This document shows, piece after piece, positions 16,973 through 25,652 of a DNA stretch of 35,582 nucleotides (position 1 is the stretch's first letter; every line of letters begins with the position of its first letter). The notes beneath the pieces are model-generated. The model searched no databases and was not told where the DNA came from. It saw only the letters and a list, made by a program, of their open reading frames with translations. The position numbers and the translations under genes were made by a program. Origin of the DNA: Granulicella sp. (lineage in GTDB: Bacteria; Acidobacteriota; Terriglobia; Terriglobales; Acidobacteriaceae); contig JANYLK010000054.1 of NCBI GenBank assembly GCA_025357875.1, positions 1 through 35,582 on the forward strand, read 5' to 3'.

Positions 16973-18352
16973 CTACTGCGGAAACGGCACAAATTTCTCC
17001 GCACACGAGCCGGCCTTACCCTCAGAATGTTTGCCGGTTAGAGTCGCGTCAATTCCAGTCGGCATCTCGAGATTGCTGCCTCCAGGGCCATACGTGACAT
17101 CGGCATGATCGAAAGTGTATGTGTATGCTTTGGACGATGTGGCAACGTCAGTCAGGTACACCGCGTCCAAGACGATCTGCGCTCGGTGGTCATGATCATA
17201 GCCATCGAAGAGAAGTTTTCCCCCGCCTGATACTCGAACATTGTGCAGAGTGATATCGCGAAACGTGGGCGGTGAGTCGCCTTTGACCGGCCCGTTGGCA
17301 GCGTAAGCCGCCGTTATATCGATCGGTCGAGCTGAGTTGCGGATGCAAATGTCGTCGTACACAACGTCGTGCACCAAGCCGCCACGAGTTCCCATGGACT
17401 TGATGCGAATGCCGGAATCCGGTCCGTCCAATGAAAGATCGAAAACCCGTATCCCACTGACTCCGCCATTCGTCTCACTGCCAATCGACATACCGTGTCC
17501 CCAATAAAAATGGTTATGGCTGACCGTCATGTTGGTGACCCCGCCGGGTCCCCCTTTGATCGCAACGTTATCGTCACCTTCGCGCAGGTAGCTATGCGTG
17601 ATCGTAATATTCTTCGAGCCTGAGCCAGGATCGATGCCGTCGGTATTGCGCGCCAGCCGCTGCGGCGTATCGATCTTTACACCCCAAACAGTAAAGCCGT
17701 CGCCATTGTTATATACAACGTGGAAATTCGGGGAGTTCTTCAGCGTGATGCGATACAGCGTGAAATTGTCAGCGTGATCCGCAACAATCAGACGGCTCAC
17801 CTTTTGGCTGCCTCCTGCCCTTGCCTGCTCGGCAAGCTCCCACGAGCTCACCCCCTTGCCCAGCAACTTCACGCCGCCGCGACCGTCGATGACTCCGTCG
17901 CCCATCACCCCCGCACTTGACACGTGGCTCACCGAGATCAGCGGCTTGCAACCCCGGCCGGGAACATTGTTCACCACACCACAGCTCCCAGGCGTGAGTT
18001 CAAGCATCTGCGGATCGATCGTCTCGTACAGCGTCACGCCCTTATCTATGGCCAGCGTGACTCCTTCGCGAAGCTCGAGCGGTCCACTCAGAAACGCATT
18101 CGACGCGCCATGCACCTGCAGTACGGCTGCCTGGCCCTTTGCACAGCCATCAATCGCCTTCTGAATACGCTGCGTGTCCAGCTTCGACTCGTCGGCCGGA
18201 AGAAGGCCTCCGCGAACCGAAGTCAATTGAGCATCCAGCTTCGCGCAGGAAGCAGGGATCGTCGGCTCGACTACCGTACGGCTATCCTGCGCTACCGCCA
18301 TGGAACCCAGAAAAATCGCAAAGACACTACAACGGGACAGCAACCGCGACAT
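16973..18352 (-). CDS. Glycoside hydrolase family 28 (polygalacturonase-like)
   Basis: A 459-residue secreted right-handed beta-helix enzyme. Signal peptide at residues 1-21 (SMAVAQ). The GH28 signature residues are present: NTDGID with Asp238, GDDN with Asp260 and Asp261, GHGMSIGSE with His286, and RIKS at 316-319. GH28 enzymes hydrolyse alpha-1,4-galacturonan or rhamnogalacturonan backbones of pectin by inversion. A perfect AAGGAG at 18358-18363 (reverse) fixes the ATG. The gene is divergent from the LarA-family gene, sharing a short promoter region. Whether it is endo- or exo-acting, or prefers rhamnogalacturonan, cannot be decided by reading. Confidence 0.92.
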   Translation of the reverse strand: MSRLLSRCSVFAIFLGSMAVAQDSRTVVEPTIPASCAKLDAQLTSVRGGLLPADESKLDTQRIQKAIDGCAKGQAAVLQVHGASNAFLSGPLELREGVTLAIDKGVTLYETIDPQMLELTPGSCGVVNNVPGRGCKPLISVSHVSSAGVMGDGVIDGRGGVKLLGKGVSSWELAEQARAGGSQKVSRLIVADHADNFTLYRITLKNSPNFHVVYNNGDGFTVWGVKIDTPQRLARNTDGIDPGSGSKNITITHSYLREGDDNVAIKGGPGGVTNMTVSHNHFYWGHGMSIGSETNGGVSGIRVFDLSLDGPDSGIRIKSMGTRGGLVHDVVYDDICIRNSARPIDITAAYAANGPVKGDSPPTFRDITLHNVRVSGGGKLLFDGYDHDHRAQIVLDAVYLTDVATSSKAYTYTFDHADVTYGPGGSNLEMPTGIDATLTGKHSEGKAGSCAEKFVPFPQ

Positions 18353-18422
18353 AAAAACTCCTTCTCAGCGTGCAAGGCGCAATTTTACAACGTGCCCGAC
18401 ACTGGCTATAGGGGAGCTTCTC

Positions 18423-18428
18423 TATAAT
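18423..18428 (+). promoter_or_regulatory. Candidate -10 box for the LarA-family gene
   Basis: TATAAT, an exact -10 consensus 40 bases before the ATG at 18469, in the divergent region with the pectinase gene. No good -35 hexamer is seen at the usual spacing; GACACT at 18398-18403 is the nearest. A GGAG at 18458-18461 serves as ribosome-binding site. Confidence 0.45.
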
Positions 18429-18468
18429 CGAGCCAACCGGATACCACGCGGCCATCTGGAGTTGACTC

Positions 18469-19740
18469 ATGCAAGTGGCCTTCGCTTTTGGCAAGACAGG
18501 TCTAATGCTCTCCCTGCCGAGGGGCCGAGACTATACCCTCGTCGAAAGCCGCTCCGCTGGCCCACTCCCGGACATCTCAGCCTCGCTCGCAAAAGCCCTC
18601 GACCATCCCATCGGAAGCAAGCCCTTAGCTGAACTTGCTGTCGGAAAGCGTGCCGCCGCGATCTCTGTCTGCGACATCACCCGGCCCGCACCCAATAACC
18701 TGACGCTGCCGCCCCTGCTTCAGCGGCTCCACTCCGCAGGCATCCCGGAAGACGGCATCACCATCCTCATCGCAACCGGACTCCATCGCGCAGCAACAGA
18801 CTCGGAGATTCGCTCAATTCTCGGTGCCGACATCGCATCGCGCTATCGTGTGATCAACCACGACGCCCGCGCGTTCAGCGATCATCAGCCGCTCGGCTCA
18901 ACCGTTCGCGGCACGCCTGTATATATCGACAAACGCTTCATCAAAGCCGATCTCCACATCACTCTCGGCTTTATCGAGCAGCACCTTATGCTCGGCTTTT
19001 CCGGCGGACGCAAACTGATTGCGCCGGGCCTCGCCGCGCAGGAGACCATAAAGGTCATCCACTCCCCACGCTTCATGCGCGAGCCGATGGCAACCGAAGG
19101 TTCGATCGACGAGAATCCACTGCACGCGGAGTTGCTCGAGATCGCCCGCATGGCACGCCACGACTTCATCCTCGACGTGACACTCACTCAACACCGGGAA
19201 ATCTCCGGAGTCTTCGCCGGAGACCCCGTCGCCGCCCATGCTGCCGGAGTCGATTTCCTTCGGTCCACTTCGCTGGCATCGGCGCCCGCTCTTGCTGACG
19301 TGGTCATCACAAGTGGAGCCGGCTATCCGCTCGACCTCACCTGCTACCAAATCCTGAAAGGCATCACTGCCGCGCAACACATAGTCAAGCCAGGCGGCAG
19401 AATCCTGATCGTCGCCGAATGTGCCGAGGGTGTCGGCTCACCGGAGTTCGCTCACCTACTCCGAAACTTCGCAGGCAATCAAGAGTACCTGAATGAAATC
19501 GCCAGTACACCAGTCATCGCCGATCAGTGGCAGCTTGAAAAGCTGGCCCTCGTCGGCCTCGCGAACGAGTTGTATTTCTACGCTCCCGGCGTCTCACCGA
19601 AAGACCTCGGCGCGCTCGGACCCCGCTGCTTCTCTGATCCGAACGCCGCGATCAATAGTGTCTTTGAAGGCCTTCCCAACGAAGCCCGCATTTCCCTGAT
19701 ACCCGAAGGTCCATACTGTTTCGCCCGAGTCGCTGTCTGA
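18469..19740 (+). CDS. LarA-family nickel-pincer racemase/epimerase
   Basis: A 423-residue cytosolic protein of the LarA family, which uses a nickel-pincer nucleotide for racemisation or epimerisation of 2-hydroxy acids. Key residues known from Lactobacillus lactate racemase are kept at a constant offset of two: His106 (ATGLHR) and His172 (FIEQH) as proton-transfer residues, Lys182 (SGGRK) as cofactor-attachment lysine, and His198 (VIHSPR) as nickel ligand. The phosphate-binding CDITRPAP block is at residues 68-75. The cofactor-making genes larB, larC and larE are not in the window. Given the pectinase and sugar-acid enzymes nearby, the substrate may be a sugar acid rather than lactate (inference; gluconate 2-epimerase is a known activity in this superfamily). 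Confidence 0.88.
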   Translation: MQVAFAFGKTGLMLSLPRGRDYTLVESRSAGPLPDISASLAKALDHPIGSKPLAELAVGKRAAAISVCDITRPAPNNLTLPPLLQRLHSAGIPEDGITILIATGLHRAATDSEIRSILGADIASRYRVINHDARAFSDHQPLGSTVRGTPVYIDKRFIKADLHITLGFIEQHLMLGFSGGRKLIAPGLAAQETIKVIHSPRFMREPMATEGSIDENPLHAELLEIARMARHDFILDVTLTQHREISGVFAGDPVAAHAAGVDFLRSTSLASAPALADVVITSGAGYPLDLTCYQILKGITAAQHIVKPGGRILIVAECAEGVGSPEFAHLLRNFAGNQEYLNEIASTPVIADQWQLEKLALVGLANELYFYAPGVSPKDLGALGPRCFSDPNAAINSVFEGLPNEARISLIPEGPYCFARVAV

Positions 19741-19747
19741 CTCTACG

Positions 19748-20947
19748 TCAGTGATTCGCACCCGCAATTGGATACCCCTGCCAAACATATTCCAAAGCCT
19801 CAGGCAGAAGCTGCGCCTTCACCGCCCGATCCGTATGCCCCGCATTGCGCGCAAATACAAACTGATAGTGATACCCCTTCGCAGTCAGGACCTTCGCCAT
19901 ATTCTCATTCGCTGTTACCCAATCATGCATGTGGTCATCCAGCGCATTCGGATTGTAGTTATCTCGGTCGCCAACATCCATCCATATCCGCAACGACTTC
20001 GCCGGACTCTTCGGGATCAGATGCTCATGAAACTCCCAGGCTCCATGCGGACTAGCATCGTTATGCGGCCACTGCTGATTCACAAATGTTCCCGACCGCG
20101 TCAGAACCCGGTGATACCACTCCGGGTGATACCACGCCATTGCCATCGCGGCCGACCCGCCTGAGCTCGCGCCCATAGTCGCATGCCCATCCGGATCCTT
20201 CGTCAGCTTCACGTTGTACTGCTTCTCGACAAGCGGCAAAACCTCGTGCTCGACGAACTCCGCATAAAGCCCCGACATCGTGTCGTACTCCAGCCCGCGT
20301 TCGCTCCCCTGCGCATCACCGCTACCGTTGCCAATCGAAATCGCAATCATCACCGGCACGCGATGCTGCGCAATCAAATTATCCAGCACTGTAAACAATC
20401 CGTTGTCGATCCCGTCCGCACCGACGATGAATGGCGCAGGTGTCCCCGGAACATACTGCTTGGGCACGTAGACTCCCACGTGCCGCGTATAAGGAGCAGG
20501 ATGGCTCGTCGTTACCACCATCCGCGTCGGGTCCTTTGGATCAGCCGTGCCAAACGTATTCGCATCCCGCGCGATGCCCAGATAAATTTTGCTGTCCGCC
20601 GAACTCATTGTGAACTCATGTACTGTTCCCTGCGGCACGCCAGGATCGGCCGCCATCTCCGGCGCGGGATTGTGAATCGCGCCAATAATAAAATTCCCGT
20701 CCACATTCGCTGGAGGAATCGCGCCATCCGGCAACTCCGTGGCCTTAACGAATCCCGGCGTATGCGGATCGCGAGTTGGCGCGGGCGGCAACGGCGGCCG
20801 CGTAGCAGCGGCCGGCGGTATCGGTGCTGCGGGCGCGGCTATCTCCGGCGGCATCGAGTCAGTCGCCGTTTGCGGAATCTGCCCAACAAGCGCAACCGCC
20901 CCCGCTCCCATTCCGATCGACATCGCAACCATCAGAACTCGCTGCAT
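19748..20947 (-). CDS. Secreted CE1/enterochelin-esterase-like alpha/beta hydrolase
   Basis: A 399-residue exported esterase. A signal peptide at residues 1-22 is followed by a Pro/Ala-rich linker (about 26-60) and an esterase-D/feruloyl-esterase-like domain. The GxSxG elbow is GASSG with Ser261. The acid lies in DVGDRDN (Asp327 or Asp329) and the base is His371 (NAGHTD). The ATG at 20947 is chosen because AAGGAG precedes it at proper spacing; a GTG at 20962 lies in the same frame. Family members remove feruloyl, acetyl or other acyl groups from plant polysaccharides or hydrolyse siderophore esters. With a pectinase nearby, a carbohydrate esterase role is more likely, though that is inference. 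Confidence 0.85.
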   Translation of the reverse strand: MQRVLMVAMSIGMGAGAVALVGQIPQTATDSMPPEIAAPAAPIPPAAATRPPLPPAPTRDPHTPGFVKATELPDGAIPPANVDGNFIIGAIHNPAPEMAADPGVPQGTVHEFTMSSADSKIYLGIARDANTFGTADPKDPTRMVVTTSHPAPYTRHVGVYVPKQYVPGTPAPFIVGADGIDNGLFTVLDNLIAQHRVPVMIAISIGNGSGDAQGSERGLEYDTMSGLYAEFVEHEVLPLVEKQYNVKLTKDPDGHATMGASSGGSAAMAMAWYHPEWYHRVLTRSGTFVNQQWPHNDASPHGAWEFHEHLIPKSPAKSLRIWMDVGDRDNYNPNALDDHMHDWVTANENMAKVLTAKGYHYQFVFARNAGHTDRAVKAQLLPEALEYVWQGYPIAGANH

Positions 20948-20990
20948 GAAAACTCCTTGCACTCCCTGTTTCTAGCGCGGGAACCTGCGT

Positions 20991-21872
20991 TCACTTCTGC
21001 GATTTAGTGCGAAGCGGCTCAACCACAGCCGACATATCCTGATCCCCATATCCCTCCGCTGCCGCCTGCTCAAACAGCCTCCGCGCATTTGCCGCCGTGG
21101 TCAACTCCACACCGCTGGCCGCCGCCGCTTCTCCTGCATACTGCAAATCCTTCGACATAAGTTTCAGATAAAAATTCACCGTGTAATCCCGGCTTGTCAT
21201 GCGCGCGGACAGATTCGCAAGCAGCGGACTACCCGGCGCACCACGCTTCAGCAAATCAATCGCCTTGTCCCGGTCCAGTCCACTCCGCTCGAGCCACGCA
21301 ATCCCTTCCGCCAGCGACGCAGCCTGCACGCCACACAAAAAGTTGTTCAGCAGCTTCATCGTCACGCCCGAACCCACAGGCCCGAGATGCACAATCTCCT
21401 TGCTCATCGTCTCCAGTACCGGCCTCGCGATCGCCAGCGCCTCCTCCGATCCGCCCACCAGGAACGAAAGCTGCCCGCCCGCCGCCTGCATTCGACTGCC
21501 CGTGACCGGTGCATCCAGCAGTTGCAAATTACGAGCCTCAGCCGCCTTCGCCAACTCCGCAATCCAAAACGGGCTAACCGTGCTGCATTCCACCAGCACC
21601 GAGCCATTCGCGGCCCCTGCGAGCCCGCCATTCTCCGCCAGCCACACCGCGCGCGAAGCCGCGTCATCCGCCAGCATCGATAGAATCACTCCCGCCCCCT
21701 TGACGGCGTCCGCCGGAGTCTCTGCAACTCGCGCCCCTTGCGCCGCGAAGATCTCCGCCTTCGCGCGACTGCGGTTATATACCGTCAGCGAAATTCCAGC
21801 CTTCAGCAGATTCGCCGCCATGCCCGCGCCCATCGTCCCCAACCCCAGTAACGCTACAGACTGCTTCATCAT
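20991..21872 (-). CDS. NAD(P)-dependent beta-hydroxyacid dehydrogenase
   Basis: A 293-residue member of the 3-hydroxyisobutyrate / tartronate semialdehyde reductase family. It has the Rossmann GLGTMG at residues 10-15, the substrate-binding DAPVTGS at 120-126, the catalytic Lys173 in GVTMKLLNNF, and a further KLMSKDL block. The ATG at 21872 is preceded by GGGAG. It is the last gene of the minus-strand sugar-acid run (transporter, dehydratase, AraD1-like protein, dehydrogenase). A role in oxidising or reducing a 3-hydroxy acid or semialdehyde made by that route is likely, but substrate specificity is not readable here. Confidence 0.88.
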   Translation of the reverse strand: MMKQSVALLGLGTMGAGMAANLLKAGISLTVYNRSRAKAEIFAAQGARVAETPADAVKGAGVILSMLADDAASRAVWLAENGGLAGAANGSVLVECSTVSPFWIAELAKAAEARNLQLLDAPVTGSRMQAAGGQLSFLVGGSEEALAIARPVLETMSKEIVHLGPVGSGVTMKLLNNFLCGVQAASLAEGIAWLERSGLDRDKAIDLLKRGAPGSPLLANLSARMTSRDYTVNFYLKLMSKDLQYAGEAAAASGVELTTAANARRLFEQAAAEGYGDQDMSAVVEPLRTKSQK

Positions 21873-21912
21873 CCCATCTCCCTTGGTCCAATCGCCTGCC
21901 TCTTCACCGCCA

Positions 21913-22923
21913 TTAATTCAACGAGCGAATCTTTAAGGGCGCACTCAACTTAATCTCTTCGCGAATCGGATTGCGAAGCGCACGGCCAAATCCATCGAAC
22001 CGCACCTCGGCGACGTCCCCATCCCGCAACGCCATTCCATCGCCACACGACAAAGCATCCGCGCCCAAAAAATGCACATGCACACTGCCCGGCTGGCGAT
22101 GCCCTGCAAACTTGAAGTGATGATGCTCCAGGTTCGCCATGCTATGACACATATTCTGTTCACCGCTAGCGATGTTCTTATGCCAAACCGTCTCGTCGCC
22201 GCGCTCGATCCGCACCTCACCCCGTACATCGCCGAACTCAGGTCCCACAACCAGTTCCGGCCCAATGCTGCACGCCCGCAACTTCGATCCGGCAAGATTT
22301 AGATAATTGCGCTTCTCAAACTTGTGATCCGAAAATTCGTTCCCCTGCGTCATTCCAATGCGGCACGGACTACCCTCATCGTCGATCACGTACACCCCTG
22401 CAAGTTCCGCCTCTTCCCCACCATCTTCTGCGTAACCTGGAATCTCCAGCGCCTCAAACGGACGACGCAGTACCGACCCATCGCCCTTGTAGAACCACTC
22501 CGGAGCAATCCCAATCAAGCTCTCGGCCGGACGCCCGTTCTCCACACCCCACTGAAACATCCGCATGCTATCTGTAGTCGCCTCTGCCGCTTTCGCCTGA
22601 GCACCTATGTGCATCGCCTGCCGTTCTCGCGCGCTGCCCAGATGCGTCAACCCGGTCCCACTTACAAGCACCCGCGAAGGTTGTCCCGGAACATCAATCG
22701 GAGCCATTAAACTCCATGCAGACTTTCCCGCATACACAGCGTCATACGCCAACGATTCGCCAGTCGCCAGCGATCGCACATAATCAGTCAGCGATCCCGC
22801 GCTGCGCAAACACCGCTGCGCCAACTCATAGATCGATGTAACAGCTACCAAACATCGCAGCTCCGGCTCTTCCACCACGGCAACCCGCCGGCGAGTTCCA
22901 TCCGCAATCTGAACCAGGTGCAT
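21913..22923 (-). CDS. AraD1/GguC-type fumarylacetoacetate-hydrolase-fold protein
   Basis: A 336-residue cytosolic protein. The start at 22923 (MHLVQIADG) follows AGAGGAAC; an in-frame ATG at 22941 is less likely. Long blocks such as GTGLTHLGSA, EWFYKGDG, GMTQGNEFSDH and MANLEHHHFKFA mark the AraD1/GguC group with an FAH-like fold. Members occur beside L-arabinose, L-rhamnose and galactose catabolic genes; the related FAH enzymes hydrolyse or dehydrate 2-keto-3-deoxy sugar acids using a divalent metal held by acidic residues. Here it sits 22 bases downstream of a sugar-acid dehydratase gene, so it probably acts on that enzyme's 2-keto-3-deoxy product. The reaction is not settled. Confidence 0.82.
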   Translation of the reverse strand: MHLVQIADGTRRRVAVVEEPELRCLVAVTSIYELAQRCLRSAGSLTDYVRSLATGESLAYDAVYAGKSAWSLMAPIDVPGQPSRVLVSGTGLTHLGSARERQAMHIGAQAKAAEATTDSMRMFQWGVENGRPAESLIGIAPEWFYKGDGSVLRRPFEALEIPGYAEDGGEEAELAGVYVIDDEGSPCRIGMTQGNEFSDHKFEKRNYLNLAGSKLRACSIGPELVVGPEFGDVRGEVRIERGDETVWHKNIASGEQNMCHSMANLEHHHFKFAGHRQPGSVHVHFLGADALSCGDGMALRDGDVAEVRFDGFGRALRNPIREEIKLSAPLKIRSLN

Positions 22924-22945
22924 CTGTTCCTCTCTGTCCACCGCG

Positions 22946-24118
22946 CTATTCCGTAATCTTGAAGCGCTTCAGCGACTCTTCATTCACTGTCAGCCCAAGC
23001 CCCGGCATATTTTCATCCAGATCGATATACCCATCCTTAGGAACGGGCTCGCCATCGAAGATGTACCAGAACAATTCGTTACCCACCTCAACATCTACCT
23101 TGGGAAAGAACTCCGCAATCGGCGAATTCAAGCTCGCCATTACCACGTGATAGTTGTGCATCTGCCCCGCATGAGGCACCACCGGAACCTGGAACGATTC
23201 TGCCAGAGCCGAGATTTTGCGCGCTTGGCTGATCCCGCCAACCCGATTCGTATCGAACTGTATATAGTCCAGCGCATCGGCCTCCAGCAGGTCGCGGAAG
23301 CCAAAGATCGTGAACTCATGCTCTCCGCCCGCAATCGGCACGCGTCCATAGCTCTTCAACTCCTTGTAGCCGCGCGTGTCATCCGGAATCACCGGCTCCT
23401 CCAGCCAGCGCAGATGGAACGGCTCCAGCAGCGGCAGCATCCGTTTCGCATAGTCTAAAGTCCATCCCATATACGCGTCGGCCATCAGGTCGACGCCATC
23501 GCCCACCACTTCGCGCACGTTGCGAATCAGCTCAATATTTTTCTGCATCCCCGCCGCGCCATCGATCGGTCCCCACCCGAACCGCAGCTTCATCATCGTG
23601 TAGCCTTCGTCTTTATACTTCTGCGCCTCCAGCCGCAGCGCCGGAATCGGCATCGCATACAGCCGGCTCGCATACACCGGAATCCGCTCCTTCGTGCGCC
23701 CTCCAAGCAGCCGATACACAGGCTGTTTCGCATCCTTGCCGAGCAGATCCCACAAGGCAATGTCCACCGCCGAGATCGCCGTCATCGCAACGCCCTTACG
23801 CCCGAACGCCATCGTCCGCCGATACATCTGCTGCCACAAAAACTCCGTGTCCCACGGATCGGCTCCAATCAACAAAGGCTTTAGATACGTATCGATCAGC
23901 GTCTTCGTCACTCGCGGAGCCAGCGCCGCATTGCCTAGCCCGATCAGTCCCGTGTCGGTGAAAATCTCCACCAGCACCCATCCATGGAACGCAAAGTTCC
24001 CCATCGACGCATCGCCGAACGTCACCAGGTCCATCGGGTTCGTACAGAAATGCGGAGGCAACGGAACTGTCGCGCCCTCCCACTCCACAACGCGTGTGCG
24101 AACTTCAGTGATCTTCAT
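22946..24118 (-). CDS. Enolase-superfamily sugar-acid dehydratase (L-rhamnonate-dehydratase-like)
   Basis: A 390-residue mandelate racemase/muconate lactonising family enzyme. Metal ligands are Asp214 (ADAYMGW), Glu240 (WLEEP) and Glu266 (GGEHEF), and the likely general base is His316 (VVPHAGQMHNYH). The block FGWGPIDGAAG (180-190) resembles the WGPHDGDAG region of E. coli RhmD, and as in RhmD the catalytic KxK motif of other subgroups is missing. These features favour the L-rhamnonate dehydratase subgroup or a close relative acting on L-lyxonate, L-mannonate or a similar acid. The start overlaps the stop of the transporter gene as ATGA, which links the two. Rhamnose is a pectin component, in keeping with the neighbouring GH28. 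Confidence 0.87.
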   Translation of the reverse strand: MKITEVRTRVVEWEGATVPLPPHFCTNPMDLVTFGDASMGNFAFHGWVLVEIFTDTGLIGLGNAALAPRVTKTLIDTYLKPLLIGADPWDTEFLWQQMYRRTMAFGRKGVAMTAISAVDIALWDLLGKDAKQPVYRLLGGRTKERIPVYASRLYAMPIPALRLEAQKYKDEGYTMMKLRFGWGPIDGAAGMQKNIELIRNVREVVGDGVDLMADAYMGWTLDYAKRMLPLLEPFHLRWLEEPVIPDDTRGYKELKSYGRVPIAGGEHEFTIFGFRDLLEADALDYIQFDTNRVGGISQARKISALAESFQVPVVPHAGQMHNYHVVMASLNSPIAEFFPKVDVEVGNELFWYIFDGEPVPKDGYIDLDENMPGLGLTVNEESLKRFKITE

Positions 24119-25407
24119 GCTCTGCTCTCTATCTCCCTTAGATCATCCGCGCGAAGCGGCTGAATCTTACCCGCAAACAAAACGATCGCCGCATATCCAA
24201 TCAAGTGAAACGTCCCCACCAGCACAAACAGCGTCCCGTAGCCAAATCCGTGCCCCAGCAGTTGTCCAGCGGCAACGCCGAAGATTGCGCCGCCAATCGC
24301 TCCGCCAAAGCCTACCAGACCCGACACAGTGCCCACCGCAGACAGTGGAAAGATGTCCGCCGGCAACGTCATAATCAATCCCGACCACGACTGCTGACAG
24401 AAGAATACGACGCTGAACAGAACAATGGAAAGCTCCACCGGAACCAGCGGCACAAGCATTACCAGCGGCATGAACGCAGCGCTCAGTCCCAGCGCAATCT
24501 TCCGTGCCCGATTCAGCGAACGCCCGTTTCGCAGCAGCCTGCTAGAGTATGCCCCGCCGACAAAACTCCCCACACCCGAAGCCGCATATGGAATCCACGC
24601 GTAGTAACTCACATGCTTCACATCGAAGTGGCGCACATCGTAAAGGTACTTCGGCAGCCAGAACAGCAGGAAGTACCAGGCCGAATCGCTCATGAACTTC
24701 GCGAACACAATCGACCGCACACTGCCCATCCCAATCACTTCACCGAACGTCAGTTCCCGCGCCAGCGCCCGTGAATCCAGCGTGTTCGACGATACCGCCG
24801 GCCCGCTGCTTCGATACGACGCCCACCACCAAATCACCCACAAAATGCCCAGCCCACCAGCAAGAAAAAATACCGCGCGCCAACCCACCGTCAGCACCAC
24901 CAACCCCACCAGCGGCGCCGCAAGCACCGACCCCACCGCCGTCCCCGCGTTGATCACCCCCATCGCGGTCGAGCGCTCTTCCGGCGCAACCCATTCCGCA
25001 ACCACGCGCACCGCAGCGGGAAACGCACCACCCTCCCCCATCCCCAACAGAAATCTCGCCGCCAACAGCAAAGTGAATCCCGACGCCAGCCCATGCAGCG
25101 CGCACGCGATCGACCACCACACCATGATTGCCATGAACCCGCGCCGAGTTCCCAGGCGATCCAGCAAACGCCCGCCCACCACATACATCGCGGCGTACGA
25201 CAGCAGAAACGCTGTCTGCAAATAAGAAAACTGCTGATTCGAAATCGGAATATTCCGCTGAATCGCAGAGATCGCTACTGGCAGCGTCTGCCGATCGAAG
25301 TAGCTGATCGCAATCGCCGCCGTAACCATCAACACGAAATACCAGCGAAGCTCCATCCCGCCTTGCCCCGCGCCGCCCCACCTCTCCTGCTTGAGATTGC
25401 TCATCAT
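24115..25407 (-). CDS. MFS transporter, ACS family (sugar-acid/hexuronate type)
   Basis: A roughly 430-residue, 12-helix major facilitator protein. Helix 1 carries YFDRQTLPVAI, the first loop has DRLGTRRGF, and GMGEGGAFPAAVRV matches helix 4 of ExuT/GudP-like sugar-acid:proton symporters. Start choice is uncertain: ATG codons at 25407 and 25404 precede MSNLKQ, and an ATG at 25350 just before the first helix is also possible; none has a strong ribosome-binding site. It is the first gene of the minus-strand catabolic run and overlaps the dehydratase start by four bases, so it probably imports the substrate of that enzyme. Confidence 0.88.
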   Translation of the reverse strand: MMSNLKQERWGGAGQGGMELRWYFVLMVTAAIAISYFDRQTLPVAISAIQRNIPISNQQFSYLQTAFLLSYAAMYVVGGRLLDRLGTRRGFMAIMVWWSIACALHGLASGFTLLLAARFLLGMGEGGAFPAAVRVVAEWVAPEERSTAMGVINAGTAVGSVLAAPLVGLVVLTVGWRAVFFLAGGLGILWVIWWWASYRSSGPAVSSNTLDSRALARELTFGEVIGMGSVRSIVFAKFMSDSAWYFLLFWLPKYLYDVRHFDVKHVSYYAWIPYAASGVGSFVGGAYSSRLLRNGRSLNRARKIALGLSAAFMPLVMLVPLVPVELSIVLFSVVFFCQQSWSGLIMTLPADIFPLSAVGTVSGLVGFGGAIGGAIFGVAAGQLLGHGFGYGTLFVLVGTFHLIGYAAIVLFAGKIQPLRADDLREIESRA

Positions 25408-25652
25408 CGATCGACCGGCAGGCCTTCTTGTGCAGGAGTAGATGCTCGTCTTAATAAACCATCCCAGGCTAGCCTTATGCAAATTGAAGCCCACGCGGAC
25501 GACCAGACGCCCCTCAGTCATTTCCGCTTCAAACTGAGTAAAAAGTTGCATTGCCTATGACCCCGGCAAAGCTGTATACCTAGGCGCGCACGGAGAATGC
25601 CGTTCGTACCGCTTCGTGTTCGTCTACTGTCACCAGCAGAGATAAGGCTCCC

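Noticed and set aside
16866..17006. Longer form of the transpeptidase beginning at 17006
   Set aside because: It would overlap the pectinase 3' end by 34 bases and put a Cys-rich non-signal segment ahead of the hydrophobic anchor.
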